A DNA stretch of 49,088 nucleotides from Aphanizomenon flos-aquae FACHB-1287 (GCF_014698755.1 NZ_JACJTO010000033.1:1-49088); one strand, 5' to 3'. Numbered from the stretch's first letter, positions 25,580 through 36,638 are shown. A program made the numbers and translations. Notes: generated by a model from the sequence alone, not told the origin.

Positions 25580-26092
25580 TCAAACAATACGGTTGACAAT
25601 CATCCAGACTTCTCCATCAGAACGAACAAAAGGGACAGAAATGGTCTTAAAGCCTGTGATAAAAGGTTTGTAGTAAACTTGCCAATACATGGGACTAAGT
25701 TCGTCAGCACAGCTTTTTAGGAGTTTAATTTCCTTGGCCAGTTCCCCAGCTAGTTCATTAACTCGTTCAGCATGAATCTGAGCAATTTTTTTGGCTTCTT
25801 CTAGTTGTTCTTGTTGTTGAGAGATGCGGATAGACATAGGCAAGTACCGATTGAGATGAGCTTTTCTTTGTTGAATTTGCTTTTCGAGAAAATATATAGC
25901 ATCGTCTATACCTTTAAGTTCAGCGGATAATTGCACATTTTCTCTAGCTTGACGACGGTAAGCTTCAACTATGGCTAGGGGTGAGTCATTTTCGCTAGAT
26001 TCTACATGATGATTAGTCAGTGCAGCGCGTTCTTGCTGGAGTGCTTGGATTTGAGATTTCAGTGCTGCTATTTCTGACTGAATTTTTTCCAT
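25580..26092 (-). CDS. Coiled-coil hypothetical protein
   Basis: This 170-residue soluble protein has no signal peptide. Residues 1-30 (IAALKSQIQALQQERAAL) and 50-130 (LKGIDDAIYFLEKQIQQRKA, QQEQLEEAKKIAQIHAERVN) are long amphipathic coiled-coil helices. The C-terminal 40 residues (SPMYWQVYYKPFITGFKTIS, VRSDGEVWMIVNRIV) form a short beta-rich cap. I recognise no family name; it looks like a conserved Nostocales protein. It is a single-gene unit with its own terminator (25491-25518) and is divergent from the U32 gene. Confidence 0.65.
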   Translation of the reverse strand: MEKIQSEIAALKSQIQALQQERAALTNHHVESSENDSPLAIVEAYRRQARENVQLSAELKGIDDAIYFLEKQIQQRKAHLNRYLPMSIRISQQQEQLEEAKKIAQIHAERVNELAGELAKEIKLLKSCADELSPMYWQVYYKPFITGFKTISVPFVRSDGEVWMIVNRIV

Positions 26093-26293
26093 ATTATGAT
26101 GGTTGGTTGGTAGTTTGAAGTCTTTTAAGTTTTAATTATCTAATCTATCTTCCCAGAAAATTTTGCTGATATGACTGATATCATCTTTTATAGTTACTAA
26201 TATTCTCTTTATATATAGTTTTTCTACAATACTAATTGAAGTACGGAACATCAGGTACAATCTATAAGATGACATAACTTTGACCTTACTACA

Positions 26294-28780
26294 ATGACAA
26301 GCATCTCTACGTCTACCCTAGAAATCCCTGAACTATTAGCGCCCGCTGGTAATTGGGAATGCGCGAAAGCTGCAATAGAAAATGGTGCAGATGCGATTTA
26401 CTTTGGTTTAGAAAAGTTTAATGCGAGAATGCGGGCTGAAAATTTTACATTAGCAGATTTACCCGAATTAATGGAATTTCTGCACTTGCGGGGAGTCAAA
26501 GGCTATATCACCCTGAATACCCTCATTTTTGCCCAGGAACTAACGGAAGTACAGCAATACCTCAAAACTATCATTTCTGCGGGTGTTGATGCTGTAATTG
26601 TTCAGGACGTGGGTATTTGTCGACTGATTCGTCATCTTTCCCCAGACTTTCCCATTCACGCTTCCACTCAAATGACTATTACCAGTGCTGCGGGGGTAGA
26701 ATTTGCCAAATCTTTGGGCTGTCAATTGGTAGTTTTAGCGCGGGAATGTTCGATTTTAGAAATTAATAAAATTCAAAAACAAATATTATCAAAAAACATT
26801 TCTTTACCTTTAGAAATTTTTGTTCACGGTGCTTTATGCGTCGCATATTCTGGACAATGTTTAACCAGTGAAGCATTAGGAGGACGTTCTGCAAATCGGG
26901 GAGAATGTGCTCAAGCTTGTAGAATGCCTTATGATTTAATTGCTAATGGGGAAGTTGTTAATTTAGGTAATCGGAAATATTTATTAAGTCCTCAAGATTT
27001 AGCGGGTTTAGAAGTTTTACCAGAGTTAGTAAAATCTGGAGTTACTTCTTTAAAAATTGAAGGACGGTTAAAAGCACCGGAATATGTTGCTAATGTAACT
27101 CGGGTTTATCGTCAAGCTTTAAATCAAATTATAAAAACTCACATAGAGACATTTTCTCATACAGAAAAAGACCAATATAATTTAGAAATGGCATTTTCTC
27201 GCGGACTATATACAGGTTGGTTTGAGGGAATTAATAATCAAGAATTAGTACATGGGAGATTTGGCAAAAAACGGGGTGTTTATTTAGGAGAAGTTACCCG
27301 GATTAAAAATGCAGAAATAACTGTAAAGTTAGAAGAACCTGTTAAAGCGGGAGACGGAATTGTTTTTGATTGTGGACACCCAGAAAGGAAGGAAGAAGGG
27401 GGAAGAATATATGCAGTTATCCCTAATGGAAAAGAGACAATATTAACTTTTGGAAGAAATGATTTAAATTTTCATAGTATTCATATAGGTGATAAAGTTT
27501 GGAAAACCAATGATCCAGAATTAGATAAACAAATTCGTCAAAGTTATACTGGAGAAAATCCCCAATTTACCAGACCTATTAATATAGAAGTGTATGGAGA
27601 AATTGGAGAAAAATTAATAGCTGTATGTCGTGATGAATTGGGTAATATTGTTCAGGTAGAATCAGAAATATTTATAGCTGAAGCACATACAAGACCTCTT
27701 TCTATAGAAAGATTAAAAGAACAATTTGGACGGTTAGGAAATACACCTTTCTATTTAGATACTTTCATAAATCATCTTAACGGTAATATTATGTTACCTG
27801 TGAGTGAATTAAATAGAATGCGTCGAGAAATAGTCAGTAAATTAGAAGACTTGAGAAGTAAACCCAAACTTTGGCAATTAAATCATCACGCAAAATGGCA
27901 AGATCTAATTACTAATAAATATACAGCAATTCTCTCTTCTCCCTCCCTGATTGTTTTAGTGAGAAATATAGAACAATTAAAAGCAGTATTGACCACAGAT
28001 ATTAAAATAATATATTGTGAATTTGAAGATCCACGCAACTATAAAGAAGCGGTAAAAATAGTACGAGAATCTGCAGAAGAAATCACAATTTTTGTCGCAC
28101 CACCTCGTATAACCAAACCTGGAGAAACCTGGATTTTAAAACAAGTTCATGCTTCTCAAGCTGATGGTTATTTAATCAGAAATTATGATCAATTAGAATA
28201 TTTTGCTAATGAAAAATGTGTTGGTGATTTCTCTCTAAATATCGCTAACCCCTTAACAGCAGATTACTTTAAAAACCGATTTAATTTAGAAAGATTAACA
28301 GTATCTTACGACTTAAATATTAACCAACTTGAAGATCTAATTACCAATTATCCAGCACAAAATTTTGAAGTCACAATTCATCAACATATCCCCATGTTTC
28401 ACATGGAACATTGTGTATTTTGCGCTTTTTTATCTACAGGAACAGATTATACCAACTGCGGTAGGCCTTGTGATACACAAGCGGTAACAATTAGAGACAG
28501 GGTAGGTAGTGAACACATTCTGAAAGCAGACGCAGGATGTAGAAATACAGTATATAACAGCACTGCACAAACTGGAGCAGAATACGTACAACGGTTAATA
28601 GGATTGGGTTTACAGCACTTACGGATTGAATTTGTCAATGAAACACGGGAACAGGTACAAAAAACAATACAAAGTTATCAGAAATTACTTAAAGGAGAAA
28701 TCATTGGTTCGCAACTTTGGAGAGAATTGAAGCTACAAAATCAACTAGGTGTAACTCGTGGTGCATTGAGGATAATGTAG
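26294..28780 (+). CDS. U32 peptidase family protein, RlhA-like
   Basis: This 828-residue protein begins with the U32 pattern LLAPAGNWECAKAAIENGAD and AIYFGLEKFNARM. It goes on to VHGALCVAYSGQCLTSEALG and NRGECAQACRMPYDL, whose cysteines (CX6C, CX3C) match the iron-sulfur site of the RlhA/TrhP hydroxylation proteins. The long second half fits the DUF3656 collagenase-like extension of RlhA (YdcP), which in E. coli makes 5-hydroxycytidine in 23S rRNA. A further cysteine cluster HCVFCAF...TNCGRPCD lies near residues 705-725. It is longer than E. coli RlhA (about 650). The dynamin-like gene follows after 54 bp on the same strand. Confidence 0.85.
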   Translation: MTSISTSTLEIPELLAPAGNWECAKAAIENGADAIYFGLEKFNARMRAENFTLADLPELMEFLHLRGVKGYITLNTLIFAQELTEVQQYLKTIISAGVDAVIVQDVGICRLIRHLSPDFPIHASTQMTITSAAGVEFAKSLGCQLVVLARECSILEINKIQKQILSKNISLPLEIFVHGALCVAYSGQCLTSEALGGRSANRGECAQACRMPYDLIANGEVVNLGNRKYLLSPQDLAGLEVLPELVKSGVTSLKIEGRLKAPEYVANVTRVYRQALNQIIKTHIETFSHTEKDQYNLEMAFSRGLYTGWFEGINNQELVHGRFGKKRGVYLGEVTRIKNAEITVKLEEPVKAGDGIVFDCGHPERKEEGGRIYAVIPNGKETILTFGRNDLNFHSIHIGDKVWKTNDPELDKQIRQSYTGENPQFTRPINIEVYGEIGEKLIAVCRDELGNIVQVESEIFIAEAHTRPLSIERLKEQFGRLGNTPFYLDTFINHLNGNIMLPVSELNRMRREIVSKLEDLRSKPKLWQLNHHAKWQDLITNKYTAILSSPSLIVLVRNIEQLKAVLTTDIKIIYCEFEDPRNYKEAVKIVRESAEEITIFVAPPRITKPGETWILKQVHASQADGYLIRNYDQLEYFANEKCVGDFSLNIANPLTADYFKNRFNLERLTVSYDLNINQLEDLITNYPAQNFEVTIHQHIPMFHMEHCVFCAFLSTGTDYTNCGRPCDTQAVTIRDRVGSEHILKADAGCRNTVYNSTAQTGAEYVQRLIGLGLQHLRIEFVNETREQVQKTIQSYQKLLKGEIIGSQLWRELKLQNQLGVTRGALRIM

Positions 28781-28834
28781 CCAAAATGGGACAAGTAATA
28801 TTACAATGCTTATAAACCTCGTTCTCTACTTTTT

Positions 28835-31219
28835 ATGTCAAGTTTAATCCCTCAGTGTCAAGAATTATCAGTACAAGTTGAATCTATTCTGCAACTTTTA
28901 CACCAAGAAACAGCTTTACGTTCTCAAGACATTACACCGGTAAAAATTTCCTTAGATAAAGCCATTTCTCCTAAGTTTGAAATTGTCTTTGCTGGTGCTT
29001 TTAGTGCGGGTAAATCAATGTTGATTAATGCACTATTAGAGAGAGAATTATTATATAGTGCAGAAGGACACGCAACGGGTACAGAATGTAAAATTGAATA
29101 TGCACCAGCAGATTCAGAAAGAGTTGTTTTAACCTTTTTGAGTGAAGCAGAAATTCGAGAACAAGCGGTGTTTTTATGTCAACAATTGGGACTTAATACT
29201 GTAGAAAATATCAATAAACAGGATGTAGTTAACTTATTACATCAATGTTGTACAGCAATTATTAAACAAGAAGGGGGAGAGAGTAAATCAGAACGCGCAA
29301 AACAAGCAAAAGCGCTGATTTTACTATTAGAAGGATATGTCACTAATAGAGATAGGATTAATACCCATAATAATGCGACATATTCCATGGAACAATTTAA
29401 TTTTACTAACCTCAAAGAAGCCGCAGGATATGCACGCAGAGGTAGTAATAGCGCGGTTTTAAAACGGATTGAATATTATTGTTATCATCCTCTTTTAGAA
29501 GATGGTAACGTCATTATAGACACTCCAGGAATTGATGCACCAGTAGCAAAAGATGCACAATTAACATATGAAAAAATTCAAGATTCAGATACGTCAGCGG
29601 TAGTCTGTGTTCTCAAACCTGCGTCAGCGGGAGATATGACCAAAGAAGAAACCGAATTATTAGAAATAATGCGGGAAAATGCAGGGATAAGAGACAGAGT
29701 TTTTTATATCTTTAACCGCATAGATGAAACTTGGTACAATAACCAACTCAGAGAAAGATTAGAAGATCTAATTAATAGTCAATTTCGAGATAGTAACAGA
29801 GTTTATAAAACCAGTGGTTTGTTAGGATTTTACGGAAGTCAACTTAAACAAACAACGCGATTAGATAGATTTGGGTTGGATTCAATTTTCGTAGAAAGCG
29901 TCAAAGGTTTAAATGAGAGAGAAGAAACACCACAATTTGTTTACGCTTTTAATAATTATTGTGTTAATGCAGGTAAACTTTCTCCCAGTCAATTTAGAAT
30001 TTCTATCCATGGTTATGAAACTCCCAATGAAAACTATGTGAGGATTTTAGAAGAACAGGGAACACCATTAATTAACCAACTCATTCAAGATAGTGGAATT
30101 GAAGAATTTCGGACTTCAATTACTCGCTATCTCACAGAAGAAAAACGTCCGCAATTATTCAAAAATCTTGCAGACGATTTAGGAGATATTTGTATTAAAC
30201 TCAAGAAACACTATCAAGATCAACAACGAGAATTAGATAGTCAACCGCGAGAAATCGAAAGCATGAAAGAATATGAGTTGCAAAAATTAAATCAGCAACT
30301 CCAACAAATTGGGAGAGATTTTAATCAGCACATTCATGATGAAGTTAACGGATTAATTAATAGTAATTCCGAAGAATTTGAAGCAGATTTTCGACAATTA
30401 CAATCACGCATGATTCGTCGTCTTGATGAATTACTAGATAATTTCTCCGTCGCAGAAGCTTACCGACGTGCGACCTTAAGTCATCCTAGAAACGCAACTG
30501 CACCCTTATTAGCTGTTTTAGTAGAGGCTTTTTATTACCTATCAAATCAGTTGGAAGATATTTTAATAGAATCTTGTCAACAAATCATTGCTAATCTATT
30601 CCAACAATTAATGGCAAAAATTAGAAAATCAGAATATTACCGTCAATTGTATCGCTTATTGGGTAATGATGGAGGAATTGAATCACAGGTAAAAGAAATA
30701 GAAAAAGTAATTTCTCAAACTTTAGTAAATAGTGCTAGGGTAGAATGCGATCGCTTTGTCAGAGAAAGCCCCAGATTTTATAACGAAGGCACATTTTCTA
30801 TCTATCAATTTCGACAAGTATTAGAACAAACTTCCCAAGGTTACGACGCAGAAAGTATAGTTGACGCTGAACCTGCAATTAGACAATTATTAAAGCTAGA
30901 TTTTGAACCGAAAGTTTCCCATACTATTCGTCAATCTTTCCGTCAAACTATCAACCAAACTATCAAAATTCAGTTATTACCAATGGGAGAAAAACAAGCA
31001 GATGAGATATTACAACAATATCCCCAAGCCCGGGCTTATTTAGAGAAAACATTGCAACAAGAAGCTGAGGAAAAGATTGCTAATAATCAACGTTTGTTGA
31101 GTCAAGTTGAGGGAAAAATCGCGGAATATAATACAGCAGTTGCGGGAATTAATGGCTGTTTACAAGCGATGCAGTTATATGAACATTTACTGCCGATAAT
31201 TGGGGAGGAAGAGGTATAA
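28835..31219 (+). CDS. Bacterial dynamin-like GTPase
   Basis: This 794-residue protein has a dynamin-type GTPase domain: G1 GAFSAGKS (54-61), a G2 Thr within GHATGTECK, G3 DTPGID (about 230) and G4 FNRIDE (about 292). Its middle and end are mostly long helices (about 450-790), with a hydrophobic stretch TAPLLAVLVEAFYYL near 560 that could be the membrane paddle. The family includes the Nostoc punctiforme BDLP, which tubulates lipid bilayers; a membrane-remodelling or repair role is therefore inferred. It is somewhat longer than that protein (about 690). A terminator-like hairpin follows the stop. Confidence 0.87.
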   Translation: MSSLIPQCQELSVQVESILQLLHQETALRSQDITPVKISLDKAISPKFEIVFAGAFSAGKSMLINALLERELLYSAEGHATGTECKIEYAPADSERVVLTFLSEAEIREQAVFLCQQLGLNTVENINKQDVVNLLHQCCTAIIKQEGGESKSERAKQAKALILLLEGYVTNRDRINTHNNATYSMEQFNFTNLKEAAGYARRGSNSAVLKRIEYYCYHPLLEDGNVIIDTPGIDAPVAKDAQLTYEKIQDSDTSAVVCVLKPASAGDMTKEETELLEIMRENAGIRDRVFYIFNRIDETWYNNQLRERLEDLINSQFRDSNRVYKTSGLLGFYGSQLKQTTRLDRFGLDSIFVESVKGLNEREETPQFVYAFNNYCVNAGKLSPSQFRISIHGYETPNENYVRILEEQGTPLINQLIQDSGIEEFRTSITRYLTEEKRPQLFKNLADDLGDICIKLKKHYQDQQRELDSQPREIESMKEYELQKLNQQLQQIGRDFNQHIHDEVNGLINSNSEEFEADFRQLQSRMIRRLDELLDNFSVAEAYRRATLSHPRNATAPLLAVLVEAFYYLSNQLEDILIESCQQIIANLFQQLMAKIRKSEYYRQLYRLLGNDGGIESQVKEIEKVISQTLVNSARVECDRFVRESPRFYNEGTFSIYQFRQVLEQTSQGYDAESIVDAEPAIRQLLKLDFEPKVSHTIRQSFRQTINQTIKIQLLPMGEKQADEILQQYPQARAYLEKTLQQEAEEKIANNQRLLSQVEGKIAEYNTAVAGINGCLQAMQLYEHLLPIIGEEEV

Positions 31220-31225
31220 TGTTTT

Positions 31226-31270
31226 GGGTGAATGCAGGGTTTTTCTGTGTTCACCTAATTTTGTTTTTTA
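31226..31270 (+). terminator. Probable terminator of the dynamin-like gene
   Basis: GGTGAA (31227-31232) pairs with TTCACC (31250-31255), with extra internal pairing possible. TAATTTTGTTTTTT follows. It lies just downstream of the stop at 31219. Confidence 0.6.
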
Positions 31271-31273
31271 ACG

Positions 31274-31303
31274 AACCACAGAGGCGCAGAGGACACAGAG
31301 GAA
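31274..31303 (+). repeat. ACCACAGAGGCGCAGAGG repeat
   Basis: AACCACAGAGGCGCAGAGG then ACACAGAGGAAG is a copy of the dispersed repeat also found at 20546-20576 and inverted at 32176-32210. Its end (GAGGAAGAAAG) lies 8 nt before the KGK gene start and may supply that gene's ribosome binding site. Confidence 0.75.
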
Positions 31304-31310
31304 GAAAGAA

Positions 31311-31646
31311 ATGGAAGATAATTTTGAAATGATAAGTTCTGAACAAAGTGATGTTGTGATTGATTTTGATGGTTATATTTTAAAAGCCAGTCAATTAGAT
31401 TTAGCTTTGTCAAAAGTAATCTTAGATAAGGGGAAATTAGACCATTTAAATCATGAACTAAAATCTATAAATAGTCGTGTTTTACCATCTGTTAAAAATC
31501 CTGATGATTGGATAAATGATGGTGTTGACTGTCAAATTTTAAAACCGAGTAAAAATTGGCAAAAAGGGAAATTAAGAATGAAAGTTTCTTTGGAATTTTG
31601 TCCTGACGAACCAAAATCACCCCTTGACGAATTCCGAGGCAGATAA
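31311..31646 (+). CDS. KGK domain-containing protein
   Basis: This 111-residue soluble protein carries the cyanobacterial KGK domain (PF08872 type) at the C-terminus: NWQKGKLRMKVSLEFCPDEP followed by SPLDEFRG. The N-terminal 60 residues (DVVIDFDGYILKASQLDLAL) are variable. The function of the family is unknown. A repeat-derived AGAGGAAG stretch precedes the ATG. The HNH gene lies 280 bp further on, across repeat-rich DNA, with no evidence for an operon. Confidence 0.78.
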   Translation: MEDNFEMISSEQSDVVIDFDGYILKASQLDLALSKVILDKGKLDHLNHELKSINSRVLPSVKNPDDWINDGVDCQILKPSKNWQKGKLRMKVSLEFCPDEPKSPLDEFRGR

Positions 31647-31674
31647 ATAAATGAAGCTACATTATAAATAAATT

Positions 31675-31715
31675 AGTCCACACAGATAGAATTTGTTTGT
31701 GTGGATGCGATTTAC
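31675..31715. repeat. Dispersed repeat related to 1041-1088
   Basis: AGTCCACACAGATAG, TTTGTTTGTGTGGATG and GCGATTTA form a partly self-complementary element (CCACACA...TGTGTGG). It is a diverged copy of the element at 1041-1088. Confidence 0.55.
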
Positions 31716-31870
31716 TTAATTGTCTGAATCAGGATTTTCTAAAAAGTTAATTTATTTTAAGATTGATAATTGATGATATACTTATTGGTATGATTAGCGA
31801 AGATAGTGAAAGATAAGAATTTTATTTTAAAAATATCAAATCAAGAAATCCCAAAAAATAAACACCAAAT

Positions 31871-31913
31871 CACATCCTGTACATCCTCAAATCCTGGATA
31901 TCCTGATTCAGAC
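31871..31913 (+). repeat. CATCCTGTACATCCTCAAAT repeat
   Basis: CACATCCTGTACATCCTC followed by AAATCCTGGATATCCTG and ATTCAGAC is a familiar dispersed intergenic element of heterocystous cyanobacteria. It is placed just upstream of the HNH gene, and no second copy is seen in this window. Confidence 0.5.
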
Positions 31914-31926
31914 AAAATTTCAATCT

Positions 31927-32172
31927 ATGAACAAAACCCCACGCATTCCCATACCCCCAGAAGTCAGAAACTACGTTTTTCAAAGAGATAAATATCAATG
32001 TCAAAGCTGTGGTAAAATCTCCCAAGAAACTCAACTCAGTATTGATCATATTATCCCCTTATCTCGTGGAGGAAAAAACGATATTAGTAACTTACAAACA
32101 CTCTGCTTAACCTGCAACCAACACAAAACAGATAAAATTGACAACCGTTTTCGACGACATTTTGACACCTAG
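31927..32172 (+). CDS. HNH endonuclease
   Basis: This small 81-residue nuclease has a complete HNH/zinc core: CQSCGKI (first CxxC), the catalytic strand LSIDHIIPLSRGGKNDISNL with DH and N, and CLTCNQHKTDK (second CxxC plus final His). Such minimal HNH proteins nick or cut DNA and are found in phage, intron and defence contexts. Here there is no neighbouring intron, toxin or restriction gene, so the role is open. The start ATG 31927 follows repeat DNA and has no clear ribosome binding site. It converges with the amidase gene 3 bp away. Confidence 0.85.
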   Translation: MNKTPRIPIPPEVRNYVFQRDKYQCQSCGKISQETQLSIDHIIPLSRGGKNDISNLQTLCLTCNQHKTDKIDNRFRRHFDT

Positions 32173-32175
32173 CTC

Positions 32176-32210
32176 TTACCTCTGTGTTCTCTGTGCCTCC
32201 GTGGTTAGAT
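32176..32210 (-). repeat. ACCACGGAGGCACAGAGAAC repeat overlapping the amidase end
   Basis: On the minus strand TAACCACGGAGGCACAGAG then AACACAGAGGTAAG is the dispersed repeat also present at 20546-20576 and 31274-31303. It supplies the last codons (TTEAQRTQR) and the stop codon of the amidase gene. Confidence 0.8.
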
Positions 32211-33957
32211 AAATACCCTCAAACCATTTAGTTATCCCGTCAGCCAAAGTACTCGCCATTTTCCGCTGTGCTTGGGGATTCACTATCTCCTCAAATTCAT
32301 AGGGATTACTCATAAAACCCAATTCCAATAATACCGCCGGTGCAGCACTAGGACGAGTCAGGGCTAAATTCTTCCAAAATACACCATAGTTAGGTTTACG
32401 GAGATTTGTAACTACGTAATTTTGTAAAAATACTGCCAGGCTATGAGATTGAGAATGATACCAAAAAGTTCCAAATCCTTTCGTGTTTTCCGCATCCCCA
32501 TTATCCGGTAAAGAGTTATGATGGATAGATAGAGCGATCGCGGGTTCTTGTGTATTAATAATTACTTGACGTTCCACCAAGGACACATCTCGGTCATCTT
32601 CCCTCGTCATTACCACTTTAGCGCCCCGCTTCACCAATTCATCCCGCAGCAATTTAGAAACAATCAAATTCACATCTTTTTCTAGATACCCAGTTGGTCC
32701 ACTAGCACCAGATTCTTTACCACCATGGCCAGGATCAAGTACAATCTTGATATTAGACAAAGGTAAACGTTTACTCTTGTTCAGACGGGGTGAATGACGT
32801 AAAGTTAAAACCAGAGTTGTATTCTCATATTTCAGCTTATAGCCCCACTGTTGGAACTTTTTGAGGTTAAAAGTATATTTGACCTGTTTAGGGCTTACCT
32901 GCTGCCAATCTAGGCGAGAAATTAGGGGGTCATCATCTAGGCGAATTGTGTCTGTTTGGGCAGTAGTATTGTAAAGAGTGAGAGTGAAAGCGTTATTTCC
33001 CTGTTCCACACTCACCGGTACAGCAGTTTCTAAGGGGAAACGAATCTCCGTAGCTGTACTTAGTCGCCGATAACCCACACTCCGAATCACTGTTTGTAGT
33101 CTAACCGCACCTGTGATAATTCTAGTCTCTTTACGATTAATCCAAGCACCATAGTCTAAACGCAGCCATTCACCTTCTTTACCTGTCACTGTCGCCATAG
33201 TTCCCTTCGGCAAGGGTGTAAGTCGTGAATAATCCGTACTCGGTCCCGTGCGAGTAATGCCTGATTCTGATGCAATTTCTGCAACTCCTAACTGTGTGGC
33301 CGCGAGAATTTCGATTTTACCTAACCCAGTTTGAGTTATTCTTTGATTATCAAGTTGTAAATTAAATTGGGGTTTTCCTAAATCAGCAGCATTTGCGACT
33401 GTTGTACAACCTTGGTATTTGGTAAGACTAGAAAGATTAGGCTGATTTAAACCTGTTAAAATACTCGCGTCAGGAGGTAATTGTGCAAATGATGGTTGGG
33501 CTAAAAGAGTAATATTTTGATTGACTAGGTTAACCCAGACAGTAGCTTGAGGTGGCGCAATGGCACTAAAACAAATTAATTCCCCTGGTAATCTGGTAAT
33601 ATCAGTAGCAGGAGTCAAAGAATCCTTAGCAAAGCCCAAACCCGCGGGTAACTCAGGTTGCGTAGATACCCTGTTAATTTTAATCTCTCGTTCTTGATTT
33701 TGGTAACGGACTTTAAATATATTTTCTCCTAACTGCAAGGGAAAACTAGGGGAAAAATGCCCAGCCTGACTACGTTTAACTAGCTTACCATTAATTAAAA
33801 CTTGGCCTCCCGGTGGCGCTGTACCGATAAAAAATATTTTTTCTGTACTGGTTTGGTAGTTTGTGGAGGGAAAAACTACTAAAAGTGGTTTTTCTGCTAA
33901 CGCAACTGAGGAGGCTAATGAAAAGTTAAATAATATTAATCCTAAAAGTTTCTTCAT
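32176..33957 (-). CDS. N-acetylmuramoyl-L-alanine amidase (AmiC-like)
   Basis: This is a 593-residue exported enzyme from ATG 33957, with signal peptide MKKLLGLILFNFSLASSVAL then AEKP. A TTG four codons upstream is less likely. The N-terminal part carries beta-rich regions (about 20-90 and 210-290, SH3-like TGPSTDYSRLTPLPKGTMAT) and an AMIN-like segment (about 300-370). The C-terminal Amidase_3 domain has KIVLDPGHGGKESGASGPTG (first zinc His), EKDVNLIVSKLLRDEL, SIHHNSL and VLLELGFMSNPYEFE (catalytic Glu). It cleaves peptide stems from peptidoglycan in the periplasm and is likely involved in septal splitting. The extreme C-terminus TTEAQRTQR is coded by an intergenic repeat. The next gene upstream, pyrG, is divergent. 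Confidence 0.9.
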   Translation of the reverse strand: MKKLLGLILFNFSLASSVALAEKPLLVVFPSTNYQTSTEKIFFIGTAPPGGQVLINGKLVKRSQAGHFSPSFPLQLGENIFKVRYQNQEREIKINRVSTQPELPAGLGFAKDSLTPATDITRLPGELICFSAIAPPQATVWVNLVNQNITLLAQPSFAQLPPDASILTGLNQPNLSSLTKYQGCTTVANAADLGKPQFNLQLDNQRITQTGLGKIEILAATQLGVAEIASESGITRTGPSTDYSRLTPLPKGTMATVTGKEGEWLRLDYGAWINRKETRIITGAVRLQTVIRSVGYRRLSTATEIRFPLETAVPVSVEQGNNAFTLTLYNTTAQTDTIRLDDDPLISRLDWQQVSPKQVKYTFNLKKFQQWGYKLKYENTTLVLTLRHSPRLNKSKRLPLSNIKIVLDPGHGGKESGASGPTGYLEKDVNLIVSKLLRDELVKRGAKVVMTREDDRDVSLVERQVIINTQEPAIALSIHHNSLPDNGDAENTKGFGTFWYHSQSHSLAVFLQNYVVTNLRKPNYGVFWKNLALTRPSAAPAVLLELGFMSNPYEFEEIVNPQAQRKMASTLADGITKWFEGIYLTTEAQRTQR

Positions 33958-34093
33958 GGACAAATACAAGGGTTTTTAGAATAGGAACTGTGGCAAAATG
34001 GGGAAGATGAGATAAGACATCAATAATTCACCCCGCATACAAGCTTCTCAAATCGTCTACACAAATTCTCCCTGCGGGAGCAAAATCTATTAA

Positions 34094-35755
<1,662 letters not shown>

Positions 35756-35759
35756 TTTC

Positions 35760-36638
35760 CTATGTCAATGCTAATTTAGCAGCGCCGACCATTCCCGCTG
35801 TATTTCCTAATTCTGCTCGTAGAATTTGTAACCCTACGCGGGAAGTTGGTAAAACTCTTTTTTCAATTTCTGCTGTTAGTGACGGTAAGAAAAACTCAAA
35901 ACTCGCGCTCACACCACCACCAATAATAATTGCCTGGGGTGTCAGCACATAGAGTAGACTTGTTAAACCTATTCCTAAATCTTTACCATATTCTCGCCAA
36001 AAAGTCAAGGCTTCTGGATCTCCACTTTGGGCAAGTGCGCCTAATTCCGCTGGCTCTTTGCCTGTACGACGACGGATAGCAGCAATGGAAGTATATTGTT
36101 CTAAAGAACCTTGATTGCCACTATTACACATTGGTCCGTCAGAATTTAGGGTAATTAAACCTAATTCTGCTGCTGCACCTTGATGTCCCACAAATAATTT
36201 ACCATCTAGAATAATTGCTCCACCAACGCCGGTTCCCAAAGTCAGTAAAATCAAATTGGGGAAATTTCGGCCAGCACCTAACCAAGCTTCTCCTAAACCA
36301 GCACAGTTAGCATCATTTGCCAGAATTGTTGGTTGACCAGTTTTAGTTTCTAACCAATCTGCTAAAGGTACATTGTCCCATCCTACCAGATTAATGGCAA
36401 CTTTTGCAACTCTTCCCATAGCATCAGTAGGTCCAGGAGTACCTAAACCAATGGCAATAGTTTCATGATTGGGGTCAATTTGTGATATTGCATCTACTAT
36501 TGCAGATAATACAGCCTCTGGTGTTGCAGGTTGGGGAGTATCTACAGATAAAGACTTTAAACAATTACCATCTGCTGTAAACCGTCCCAACTTAATCGCA
36601 GTTCCCCCTAAATCAATACCAATTACTTGTTTTGTCAT
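35760..36638 (-). CDS. ROK family sugar kinase (glucokinase-like)
   Basis: This 292-residue actin-fold kinase has the phosphate-1 motif VIGIDLGGTAIKLGRF (5-20), ILANDANCAGLGEAWLGAGR with the catalytic Asp and LLTLGTGVGGAIILDGKLF. The usual ROK zinc motif CxCGxxGCxE reads CNSGNQGSLE here, so only the first Cys remains. Zinc is probably lost or bound differently. It likely phosphorylates glucose or a related hexose. The start codon abuts the STRR array at 36639-36724, so the 5' untranslated region is repeat DNA with no Shine-Dalgarno sequence. Four base pairs separate it from pyrG. Confidence 0.88.
   Translation of the reverse strand: MTKQVIGIDLGGTAIKLGRFTADGNCLKSLSVDTPQPATPEAVLSAIVDAISQIDPNHETIAIGLGTPGPTDAMGRVAKVAINLVGWDNVPLADWLETKTGQPTILANDANCAGLGEAWLGAGRNFPNLILLTLGTGVGGAIILDGKLFVGHQGAAAELGLITLNSDGPMCNSGNQGSLEQYTSIAAIRRRTGKEPAELGALAQSGDPEALTFWREYGKDLGIGLTSLLYVLTPQAIIIGGGVSASFEFFLPSLTAEIEKRVLPTSRVGLQILRAELGNTAGMVGAAKLALT

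Noticed and set aside
31927-32172. HNH nuclease as part of a group II intron or homing element
   Set aside because: No intron structure, reverse transcriptase or interrupted host gene is visible around it.
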